From NCBI GenBank assembly GCA_900542185.1, contig UQMZ01000051.1, positions 1-23,866 on the forward strand: a DNA stretch of 23,866 nt. Reading direction: 5' to 3'. This DNA comes from an uncultured Bacteroidales bacterium (GTDB taxonomy: Bacteria; Bacteroidota; Bacteroidia; Bacteroidales; Muribaculaceae). How positions within the stretch are numbered: the stretch's first letter is position 1; every line of letters begins with the position of its first letter. Of this stretch, positions 17,009 to 23,866 are shown in pieces. The notes under the pieces were generated by a model that was not told where the DNA came from, did not search any database, and was given only the letters and a program-made list of their open reading frames with translations. A program made the translations under genes and the position numbers.

Positions 17009-18445
17009 ATGGATAATACAATCGAAATGCAAGCTCCCGTTACCGCACGGGAGGGTTCCTCCAAGGGATTCTACAAACTCTCGTGGCTGCAGCGGATCGG
17101 ATTCGGCTCGGGCGACCTGGCCCAGAATCTGATCTACCAGACCATCAGCATGTACCTGCTGTTCTTTTACACCAATGTCTACGGCCTCGCGCCCGAAGTG
17201 GCCGCCATCATGTTCCTCATAGTCCGCATCGTGGACGTAATATGGGATCCGCTGGTGGGAACGTTCGTCGACAAGCACGACCCCCGCTGGGGCAAATACC
17301 GCTCCTACCTGCTGTTGGGCGGCATCCCGCTGACAGGCTTCGCGCTGCTCTGCTTCTGGAACGGATTCTCCGGCTCGCTGCTCTATGCCTACATCACATA
17401 CGTAGGTCTGTCCATGTGCTATACGCTGGTCAACGTGCCTTACGGCGCGCTGAACGCCTCGCTGACACGCGACACGCAGGAGGTCACCATCCTTACCTCC
17501 GTGCGTATGTTCATGGCCAACATCGGTGGTTTGGCCGTCGGCATGGGTATTCCGATCGTGCTGAAACTGTTCGACCCCTCGGAGACCACCGACCTCTCCA
17601 GCAGCGACTCCGCATGGTTCATCACAATGGGTATATACGGCCTGACGGGCCTGGCCCTGCTGGTGTTCTGCTTCTCGCAGTGCCGCGAACGCGTGGTTAT
17701 GGCCAAGAGCGAGACCGAGAACGTCAAGGTGTCCGACCTCTGGGTGGAATTCGTGCGCAACAAGCCCCTGCGCATCCTGGCGTTCTTCTTCATCACCGCC
17801 TTCGCCATGATGGCCATAGGCAATGCCGCCGGCGCATACTACATCAACTACAACATGCAGGGCACAGCCGAGGAGCTGTCCATCTTCATGGGCCTCGGAT
17901 CCATCCCCGCATTCATATTCATGCCCATGGTGCCGGCCATCAAGAAGCGCATAGGCAAGAAAGGTATGTTCTACGTGTTCCTGATGACGGCCATCGTCGG
18001 CATGGCCATGCTTTACGCAGTGTCGATGGTTCCGGCGTTCAAGGACCAGATGTGGATTGTGTATGTGGCGCAATTCATCAAATCCACGGGCGTCATCGTG
18101 GCCACCGGCTACATGTGGGCGCTTGTGCCTGAGGTAATCTCGTTCGGCGAATACACTACCGGGCGCCGCATATCGGGTATCGTGAACGCCCTGACCGGTA
18201 TCTTCTATAAGGCCGGTATGGCACTGGGCGGCGTGGTACCCGGCTTCGTCTTGGCATTCGTCGGCTTCAACAAGGACGCCGCCGTGCAGACTCCATTAGC
18301 AGAACAGGGTATTCTTTGGCTTGTGGCCGTGATTCCCGCTATCCTGCTTGGCGTGGCCATAATGATTATCTCGCGTTATGACCTCGACGACGACAAGATA
18401 GACCGCATCAACGCCGAAATCGAAGCCCGTCACAAAAAACAGTAA
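17009..18445 (+). CDS. GPH-family (MelB-like) glycoside:cation symporter, probable xylo-oligosaccharide importer
   Basis: This 478-residue inner-membrane protein has about twelve hydrophobic segments. The N-terminal motif GFGSGDLAQN (31-40) and the motif DVIWDPLVGTFVDKHDPRWG (76-95) mark the glycoside-pentoside-hexuronide family. D76 and D80 have the same spacing as the cation-site pair D55/D59 of MelB. The family couples sugar uptake to Na+ or H+. Symporters of this type are a core part of Bacteroides and Prevotella xylan loci, where they would carry small xylo-oligosaccharides to the cytoplasm. It lies 32 nt after the DUF5597 enzyme and 33 nt before a GH10 gene, so it is in the same operon. 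The C-terminus is charged and cytoplasmic (YDLDDDKIDRINAEIEARHK). The substrate is inferred. Confidence 0.93.
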   Translation: MDNTIEMQAPVTAREGSSKGFYKLSWLQRIGFGSGDLAQNLIYQTISMYLLFFYTNVYGLAPEVAAIMFLIVRIVDVIWDPLVGTFVDKHDPRWGKYRSYLLLGGIPLTGFALLCFWNGFSGSLLYAYITYVGLSMCYTLVNVPYGALNASLTRDTQEVTILTSVRMFMANIGGLAVGMGIPIVLKLFDPSETTDLSSSDSAWFITMGIYGLTGLALLVFCFSQCRERVVMAKSETENVKVSDLWVEFVRNKPLRILAFFFITAFAMMAIGNAAGAYYINYNMQGTAEELSIFMGLGSIPAFIFMPMVPAIKKRIGKKGMFYVFLMTAIVGMAMLYAVSMVPAFKDQMWIVYVAQFIKSTGVIVATGYMWALVPEVISFGEYTTGRRISGIVNALTGIFYKAGMALGGVVPGFVLAFVGFNKDAAVQTPLAEQGILWLVAVIPAILLGVAIMIISRYDLDDDKIDRINAEIEARHKKQ

Positions 18446-18478
18446 TCCCAATCACCACACAATATTCCGATACTCCCA

Positions 18479-19609
18479 ATGAAATCCCACTCTATCATAG
18501 CCGCTGCCGCGTTGGCAATCCTCGCCGCCGGCTGCAAGCAGGCTGAAACACCTGCCGAACCCGGCCTTAAAGATGTGTTCGGCGATAAGTTCCTCATCGG
18601 AGCCGCCATCAACGTAAACCAGTCGAACGGCACCGACACCCTCGGCGTGGCCGCCATCAAGAAGCACTTCAACGCCATCGTGGCCGAGAACTGCATGAAA
18701 TGCGAGGAGATACATCCCGCCGAAGACAAATACTTCTGGGACGACGCCGACCGCTTCGTCAAGTTCGGCGAGGAAAACGGCATGGCCATCACGGGTCACT
18801 GCCTGATATGGCACTCGCAGATGGCCCCCTGGTTCACCAAGGACTCCGTAGGCAACCTCGTGGACGCCGAAACCATGAAACACCGCATGAAGGAACATAT
18901 ATACACCATCATGGGACGCTACAAGGGACGCATCCGGAGCTGGGACGTGGTGAACGAGGCCATAGAGGGCGACGGCTCGTACCGTCAGAGCGACTTCTAT
19001 AAAATCCTGGGCCCGGAATACATTCCGTTGGCATTCCAATATGCGCATGAGGCCGACCCGGACGCCGAGCTGATCATCAACGACTACGGCATGAACAGTC
19101 CGGCCAAGCGTGACGCATACGTGCGCATCGTAAACGATATGAAGAAGCGCGGCCTGCGCGTGGACCAAATCGGTATGCAGAGCCATACCGGCATGGATTA
19201 CCCCGACCTGAAGGAGTATGAGGAATCGCTTAAGGCATTCGCAGGAACAGGCTGCAAGGTGGCGGTCACCGAATGGGACATGAGCGCGCTGCCCACCATC
19301 AACACCGGTGCCAATATCTCGGATACCGCAGAGTACGACAAACTTCTGAACCCCTATCCCGAGGCACTGCCCGACAGCGTGTCCGACCGCTGGAACGCCC
19401 GCATGGACTCAGTGATGTCCATATTCCTGCGCAACGCCGACAAGATTGCCCGCGTCACCGCGTGGGGCGTCAGCGACGGTGACTCCTGGAAAAACGACTG
19501 GCCCATGAAGGGTCGCCGAGAGTATCCCCTGCTGCTCGACCGCAAATATCAGATAAAGCCCTTCCTCAACAAATACGTGGAGGAATACAAACATAATAAA
19601 TCGAAATAA
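18479..19609 (+). CDS. GH10 endo-beta-1,4-xylanase, single-domain lipoprotein
   Basis: This 376-residue enzyme would cleave xylo-oligosaccharides that have crossed the outer membrane. The lipobox AAGC gives a lipidated Cys at 19. The following KQAETPAEP has no acidic run, so a periplasm-facing location is more likely than surface display (inference). The GH10 domain covers about 30-365: NCMKCEEIHP (family NxMKxE region), ITGHCLIWHSQMAPW, acid/base E160 in SWDVVNEAIEG, IGMQSHTG, nucleophile E265 in VAVTEWDMS, and the final WGVSDGDSWKND. The nucleophile motif reads TEWD instead of the common TELD. No CBM is present, unlike the upstream GH10, so the two enzymes likely act on polymer and short chains respectively. 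It is followed 17 nt later by a GH43 gene. Confidence 0.95.
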   Translation: MKSHSIIAAAALAILAAGCKQAETPAEPGLKDVFGDKFLIGAAINVNQSNGTDTLGVAAIKKHFNAIVAENCMKCEEIHPAEDKYFWDDADRFVKFGEENGMAITGHCLIWHSQMAPWFTKDSVGNLVDAETMKHRMKEHIYTIMGRYKGRIRSWDVVNEAIEGDGSYRQSDFYKILGPEYIPLAFQYAHEADPDAELIINDYGMNSPAKRDAYVRIVNDMKKRGLRVDQIGMQSHTGMDYPDLKEYEESLKAFAGTGCKVAVTEWDMSALPTINTGANISDTAEYDKLLNPYPEALPDSVSDRWNARMDSVMSIFLRNADKIARVTAWGVSDGDSWKNDWPMKGRREYPLLLDRKYQIKPFLNKYVEEYKHNKSK

Positions 19610-19626
19610 TTGACTCTCACCACACT

Positions 19627-20598
19627 ATGAAAGCAACGAAAAGATACCTCTTTCCCGCCGACTATATGGCCGACCCGTCGGTGCACGTATTCAACGGCAA
19701 GCTATATATCTATCCGTCGCACGACAACGACGACGCCAAGTGCGAGAACGACAACGGCGACCAGTACGTGATGCGCGACATGCACGTGCTCAGCACCGAC
19801 GACCCGATGAACGGCTTGGTCGTGGACCACGGCCGGGCTCTTGACATAGCCGACATTCCCTGGGCCGGACGTCAGCTGTGGGACTGCGACTGCGCCGAGA
19901 AGGACGGCAAATATTACCTCTACTTCCCGCTGAAGGACAAGAACGACATCTTCCGCATCGGCGTGGCCGTGGCCGACCGCCCCGAGGGTCCGTTCGTGCC
20001 GCAGCCCGACCCGATACGCGGCAGCTATTCAATGGACATCTGCGTATTTCAGGAGGACGGCAAGTATTACCTGTACTTCGGCGGTCTGTGGGGCGGCCAG
20101 CTGCAGCGCTACAAGGACAACAAGGCACTGGAGGACGCATATCTGCCCGAGGGCGACGAGCCGGCGCTGCCCAGCCGCGTGGTGCGTCTGACGGACGACA
20201 TGCTGCAGTTTGCCGAGGAACCGCGCCCCGTGGTGGTTGTGGACGAGGAGGGCAATCCTCTCGCCGCCGACGACCCGCACCGCTTCTTTGAGGCAAGCTG
20301 GCTGCACAAGTACAACGGCAAGTATTACTTCTCATATTCCACCGGCGACAGCCATCTGCTCTGCTACGCCATCGGCGACAACCCCTACGGTCCCTTCACA
20401 TACAAGGGCGTGATACTCACCCCGGTAGTAGGCTGGACCACCCACCACTGCATCGTGGAGTACAAGGGGAAATGGTATCTGTTCCATCACGACGCGGCGC
20501 CCAGCGGGGGCCGGTCGTGGCTGCGTAGCCTGAAGGTGTGCGAGTTGGAGTATGACGAAAACGGTCTGATCAAAACCATCGACGGCATAGACGCATGA
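19627..20598 (+). CDS. GH43 beta-xylosidase / alpha-L-arabinofuranosidase, cytoplasmic
   Basis: This 323-residue protein is a single five-bladed beta-propeller with no signal peptide, so it should act in the cytoplasm on sugars brought in by the symporter. The three expected acidic residues are visible: general base D16 in YMADPSVHVF, pKa-modulating D137 in SYSMDICVF, and general acid E222 in HRFFEASWLHKYNGKYYFSY. The N-terminus KRYLFPADYMADPS resembles the GH43 subfamily 1 enzymes common in Bacteroidetes xylan loci. It is compact, lacking the C-terminal beta-sandwich found in some larger GH43 xylosidases. Activity on xylobiose versus arabinose side chains cannot be settled from sequence alone. 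Its last codons overlap the GH67 start by four nt (ATGA), which indicates coupled translation. Confidence 0.92.
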   Translation: MKATKRYLFPADYMADPSVHVFNGKLYIYPSHDNDDAKCENDNGDQYVMRDMHVLSTDDPMNGLVVDHGRALDIADIPWAGRQLWDCDCAEKDGKYYLYFPLKDKNDIFRIGVAVADRPEGPFVPQPDPIRGSYSMDICVFQEDGKYYLYFGGLWGGQLQRYKDNKALEDAYLPEGDEPALPSRVVRLTDDMLQFAEEPRPVVVVDEEGNPLAADDPHRFFEASWLHKYNGKYYFSYSTGDSHLLCYAIGDNPYGPFTYKGVILTPVVGWTTHHCIVEYKGKWYLFHHDAAPSGGRSWLRSLKVCELEYDENGLIKTIDGIDA

Positions 20599-22349
20599 AG
20601 CAACTGACGACACTGGCATTATCGGCATGTCTGGCCGCGGCATCGTTCGCGGCCGGACACGCCGCCACACCGGCTGAATCGGCGTTCCCGGGCCGACCGC
20701 ACTTCGAACGCCGCATCCTCAACCATTGGGACAACCTGGACGGCACCATCGAGCGTGGATATGCCGGCCGTTCCCTGTGGCAATGGGACCTGCTCCCCGA
20801 CTCCGTATCGCCGAGATACGAGGAGTATGCCCGCCTGATTTCCTCGATGGGTATCAACGGCACGGTGCTGAACAATGTCAATGCCAATTCCCGCATCCTT
20901 TCGCACGAATATCTGCCCAAAGTCGCGGCCATAGCCGACGTGCTGCGCCCTTACGGCATCAGGGTGTATCTGTCGGCCAATTTCGCCGCTCCCATGCAGC
21001 TTGACTCACTTCCGACCGCCGACCCGCAGGACAAGCGCGTGGCCCGGTGGTGGAAACGTAAAGCCGACGAGATCTATAAGCTGATACCCGACTTCGGGGG
21101 ATTCTTAGTAAAGGCCAATTCCGAGGGACAGCCCGGTCCGTGCGATTTCGGACGCACCCACGCACAGGGAGCCAACATGATGGCACGCGCCCTGAGGAAG
21201 CATGGCGGTATCGTGATGTGGCGCGCTTTCGTCTATTCCCCTTCCGACCCCGACCGCGCCAAGCAGGCCTACGCCGAATTCAAGCCATTGGACGGGAAAT
21301 TTGATTCCAACGTCATAGTTCAGGTGAAGAACGGCCCCATCGATTTCCAGCCCCGCGAGCCGGTCAGCCCCCTGCTGCTCGACATGCCGGGCACCGCCCT
21401 GATGCCGGAGCTGCAGATTACCCAGGAATACTTGGGTCACAGCAACCACTTAGCTTACTTAGGGCCGATGTGGCAGGAATTTTTCGAGACAGCCAAGCCC
21501 GACCGTTACGATGCAATTGCCGGCGTGGCCAACATAGGCGATGCTGCCAATTTCACCGGTCATCCTTTCGGCCGCGCCAACCTCTACGCATTCGGCCGCA
21601 TGGCGTGGGATCCTACCCTTTCGTCCGACTCGATAGCAGACGAATGGATTGTACGGGACCTCGGCGTCTCCGAACCGGTCATAAAAGCCAAGATCAAAGA
21701 CATCATGCTCCGTTCGCGCGAGGCTGTGGTGGACTATATGATGCCCATGGGGCTGCATCATCTGTTCGCCTGGGGTCATCATTACGGGCCGGAACCGTGG
21801 TGCGACATCCCCGGCGCGCGTCCCGACTGGATGCCGAGCTATTACCACCGCGCCGACTCCACAGGCATTGGTTTCGACCGCTCCCCTTCCGGCAGCGCCG
21901 CCACGGCACAGTATCCCGACTCGTTGGCCAGGCTATATGCCGACCCCGAGACTTGCCCCGAGAATCTGATTCTATGGTTCCATCATCTGCCGTGGGACTA
22001 TAAACTGAAAAGCGGCGACACGGTATGGACCGCCCTGTGTCGTCACTATGAGCGCGGCTATCAGACTGCCCTTGATATGCTGCGCGATTGGGACAGCCTG
22101 AAGCCTTATTTCGAATCTAACGGCAATTTGGATTTGTGGCAGGACGTGCAGCGGCGGATGCACACACAGGTGCGCGACGCGCAATGGTGGAAAGAGGCAT
22201 GTCTGCTATATTTCGCCACGTTCCATTCACTGCCGATGCCCGGTTTCGTAACGCCGGCGGTACATACCCTTGACGAGCTGAAACAGGTTAATCTCGGCAT
22301 AGACAACTATACCTGTCCGTCGCCTGAACTGCTTAATTCAGTGCGATAA
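20595..22349 (+). CDS. aguA: GH67 alpha-glucuronidase without the usual N-terminal domain
   Basis: This 584-residue enzyme would remove (4-O-methyl-)glucuronic acid from the non-reducing end of xylo-oligosaccharides. A signal peptide spans about 1-23, so it acts in the periplasm. The catalytic barrel starts almost at once, with ILNHWDNLDGTIERGYAGRS at about 41-60. Catalytic candidates are E177 (KANSEGQPGP), D250 (NGPIDFQ) and E278 (QITQEYLGH). Their spacings of 73 and 28 residues equal those of E292, D365 and E393 in Cellvibrio GlcA67A, all shifted by 115. The missing 115 residues correspond to most of the GH67 N-terminal domain. The C-terminal helical domain is present (GLHHLFAWGHHYGPEPW, WFHHLPWDYKLKSG). 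It starts inside the GH43 stop region (ATGA overlap). It is the last gene of the operon. Confidence 0.95.
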   Translation: MKQLTTLALSACLAAASFAAGHAATPAESAFPGRPHFERRILNHWDNLDGTIERGYAGRSLWQWDLLPDSVSPRYEEYARLISSMGINGTVLNNVNANSRILSHEYLPKVAAIADVLRPYGIRVYLSANFAAPMQLDSLPTADPQDKRVARWWKRKADEIYKLIPDFGGFLVKANSEGQPGPCDFGRTHAQGANMMARALRKHGGIVMWRAFVYSPSDPDRAKQAYAEFKPLDGKFDSNVIVQVKNGPIDFQPREPVSPLLLDMPGTALMPELQITQEYLGHSNHLAYLGPMWQEFFETAKPDRYDAIAGVANIGDAANFTGHPFGRANLYAFGRMAWDPTLSSDSIADEWIVRDLGVSEPVIKAKIKDIMLRSREAVVDYMMPMGLHHLFAWGHHYGPEPWCDIPGARPDWMPSYYHRADSTGIGFDRSPSGSAATAQYPDSLARLYADPETCPENLILWFHHLPWDYKLKSGDTVWTALCRHYERGYQTALDMLRDWDSLKPYFESNGNLDLWQDVQRRMHTQVRDAQWWKEACLLYFATFHSLPMPGFVTPAVHTLDELKQVNLGIDNYTCPSPELLNSVR

Positions 22350-22407
22350 CGATTATATGCACTGTTAATTAACAATTGATACCGTATGCAAAGAGATTTG
22401 TATCAAT
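22339..22407 (+). terminator. Two hairpins at the end of the xylan operon
   Basis: CAGTGC (22339-22344) pairs with GCACTG (22359-22364) across the GH67 stop, with AT flanks. ATTGATAC (22375-22382) pairs with GTATCAAT (22400-22407) over 8 bp with a 17-nt loop. Neither is followed by a clear T run, so termination here is plausible but not proven. Confidence 0.35.
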
Positions 22408-22423
22408 GTGAGGCAAAATAGTA

Positions 22424-22455
22424 TTAATATTTATACACTAAAACCTATAATTTTG
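22424..22455 (+). promoter_or_regulatory. Predicted promoter for the secreted WEGE-domain protein
   Basis: TAATTTTG at 22448-22455 is an exact -7 box. A weak -33 box TTAA lies 20 nt upstream (22424-22427). The start would be near 22462, giving a leader of about 110 nt. The 225-nt AT-rich gap it lies in contrasts with the short gaps of the operon, which supports a separate transcription unit. Confidence 0.5.
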
Positions 22456-22574
22456 TACCGAAGATTTAACCTTAAAAACTTCGACACAATATAGACACAT
22501 AATCTGACTGACCTTTAAGAATCATAAACCCGCAATAACAAAACACACATCAATAATTACTCAAACAAAACATT

Positions 22575-23795
22575 ATGATCAAACAATTACTTAGCGCAGC
22601 TGCCCTGGCAGCCATGGCATTGAGCGTCAATGCCGCAGAAGTAACGCTGTGGGAGGGCGAATGCAACTTCGGCACAGCCTGGGCATCCGATGCATCGTTC
22701 GCAATCGGCGCTTCCGACCTGAACGTTCTCGGCAATGAGACTGCAGTTCTGAAGCTGTATTACACGTTGGACTCGGCATGTGAATACTGGCAGTTCAAAC
22801 CCTGTTCGAACGGCGATGGCTGGACACCCCTTGCAGTGGCCGCCGAACTCGGCAACGATTATAGCTGTATCACCGTAAATGCCGGCACGACTTCCTACGA
22901 GCTGCCTCTTGGGGCAGCCGACATCGCCACCATCAAGGCCAACGGACTGCGTATGCAGGGCTATGGCATGACAATGACCAAAGTCACCACCGACACCGAC
23001 AAGGAGATTGACCCCAACGTGCTTTGGGAGGGTGAATACACAATCACCGGCTGGAACAACGGTGCCGAATTCGCTGCCGGCAAGGTTAAGGCCGGCGACA
23101 TCCTGACCTATACATTTACCAATTCCGGTGCTGAAGGCGCACAGGCTCTGATCAAGGGAAGCGACTGGAGCAACCTGTTAGGTACCACCAAAATCAATGC
23201 TGCTGACATGGCCAAAGGTGATGTTATCGTAGGTGTTACGCAGGAAATGATTGACAACTGCGGTGGCAAAATCTTTGTCCAGGGTGATGGTGGTTGTGTT
23301 CTTACAAAGATTGCAAAAACCGGAACATTCGATCCCAAGAATGTTATAGCATACGGCAACCGCGTTCCCGGTGCCAACGTGTTTACAGTAATCCCCGAAG
23401 GAACTAAGAAAATAGCTGTTGAGTATACAATCGCTCCGGTCTGGTCAAATTTAAACTATACCGAGAACTACAACTGGGTTGAGTTAGAACTGACAAGCGA
23501 ACCTTCCGCCGATGGCAAGATTGTTACCTATAACTTGACGGAAGAAGCAATTGCTTCTATTAACGCAGGCAAAGAAGTTGTGGTCAACACTGAAAACTCC
23601 GAGGTTGTTAAGGTATTCTATCCTTCCGAGGGTGAGGGCAGCGGCATCGCCGGTATCGCTGCCGAGAAGAAGATCGTGAACGTCTATGACCTGGCAGGTC
23701 GCGTGGTTCGCCACAACATCGACTCCGCCAACGCTGTCAACGGCCTGGCAAAAGGCATCTATATCGTCAACGGCAAGAAAGTGCTGGTGAAGTAA
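22575..23795 (+). CDS. Secreted multidomain protein with WEGE-type repeats and C-terminal sorting tail
   Basis: I do not recognise a named family for this 406-residue protein. A signal peptide covers 1-20 (LSVNA then AEV). Two similar beta-rich domains start at LWEGECNFGTAW (W26) and LWEGEYTITGWNN (W151). This type of module occurs beside glycanases in Bacteroidales and is thought to bind carbohydrate. A third beta-rich region (about 255-350) lacks the WEGE motif. The last 39 residues (368-406) read VNVYDLAGRVV, then GLAKGIYIVNGKKVLVK, the form of a type IX secretion sorting domain. There is no catalytic motif that I can see. It follows the operon after a 225-nt gap with its own promoter. The region from about 23190 to 23620 uses more GTT, GGT and AAA codons than the neighbouring genes. 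It may be a surface or secreted glycan binder; that is inference. Confidence 0.75.
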   Translation: MIKQLLSAAALAAMALSVNAAEVTLWEGECNFGTAWASDASFAIGASDLNVLGNETAVLKLYYTLDSACEYWQFKPCSNGDGWTPLAVAAELGNDYSCITVNAGTTSYELPLGAADIATIKANGLRMQGYGMTMTKVTTDTDKEIDPNVLWEGEYTITGWNNGAEFAAGKVKAGDILTYTFTNSGAEGAQALIKGSDWSNLLGTTKINAADMAKGDVIVGVTQEMIDNCGGKIFVQGDGGCVLTKIAKTGTFDPKNVIAYGNRVPGANVFTVIPEGTKKIAVEYTIAPVWSNLNYTENYNWVELELTSEPSADGKIVTYNLTEEAIASINAGKEVVVNTENSEVVKVFYPSEGEGSGIAGIAAEKKIVNVYDLAGRVVRHNIDSANAVNGLAKGIYIVNGKKVLVK

Positions 23796-23838
23796 TCCCG
23801 CATACAGAGCCTGCCTCGGAGATACTGCGTTAAAAACC

Positions 23839-23860
23839 AAATTTTCAGTGAAATTTTTTC
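23839..23860 (+). terminator. Weak possible terminator after the last gene
   Basis: AAATTT at 23839-23844 and again at 23851-23856 can form an AT-only stem with a six-nt loop, followed by a short T run. It lies 43 nt after the stop codon. An AT-only stem is weak, so this is only a possibility. Confidence 0.25.
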
Positions 23861-23866
23861 ATAAAA

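Noticed and set aside
1..23866. Mobile elements, CRISPR arrays, tRNA or rRNA genes
   Set aside because: I found no transposase or integrase motif, no regularly spaced repeats beyond the CBM duplication and the short motif array, and no tRNA-like or rRNA-like sequence.

Overview
The window looks like chromosomal DNA from a gut-type Bacteroidales bacterium. The exact genus is not determinable from the sequence; Muribaculaceae or Prevotella-like is my best guess. The reasons are the SusC/SusD pair, a hybrid two-component regulator with an AraC output domain, Bacteroidota promoters (TTTG, about 20 nt, TAnnTTTG), starts without Shine-Dalgarno sequences, lipoprotein signals and a C-terminal type IX-like sorting tail. 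Gene density is high, and I see no RNA gene, insertion sequence or CRISPR array.

Left arm (1-2542, minus strand): a partial membrane-anchored protein with a GreA/GreB-like cytoplasmic part lies just downstream of rpoN (sigma-54). Next comes a large minus-strand hybrid two-component regulator (2611-6162). A 362-bp divergent control region (6163-6524) separates it from the plus-strand operon. This region carries two opposed promoters and a phased set of TGCAAC-type motifs.

Right arm (6525-22349, plus strand): a compact xylan utilization locus. SusC (TonB-dependent porin), SusD and a surface glycan-binding lipoprotein would capture and import xylan fragments. A lipoprotein GH10 xylanase with two carbohydrate-binding modules inserted in its catalytic barrel would cut xylan at the surface. 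After a strong RNA hairpin come a GH35-like/DUF5597 hydrolase, a GPH-family sugar:cation symporter, a second small GH10, a cytoplasmic-looking GH43 and an exported GH67 alpha-glucuronidase. Together these account for backbone cleavage, removal of glucuronic acid, uptake of oligosaccharides and final hydrolysis to xylose.

Far right (22350-23866): a 225-bp gap with two hairpins and a promoter, then a separately transcribed secreted protein. It has WEGE-type repeat domains and a sorting tail.

The most unusual points are: (i) the regulator has its dimerization histidine but no HATPase domain, and its receiver has Gly in place of the phosphoacceptor Asp; (ii) a Gre-factor-like module is tethered to the membrane; (iii) the GH67 lacks its usual N-terminal domain while its catalytic triad spacing is intact; (iv) the promoter-proximal TGCAAC motif array.
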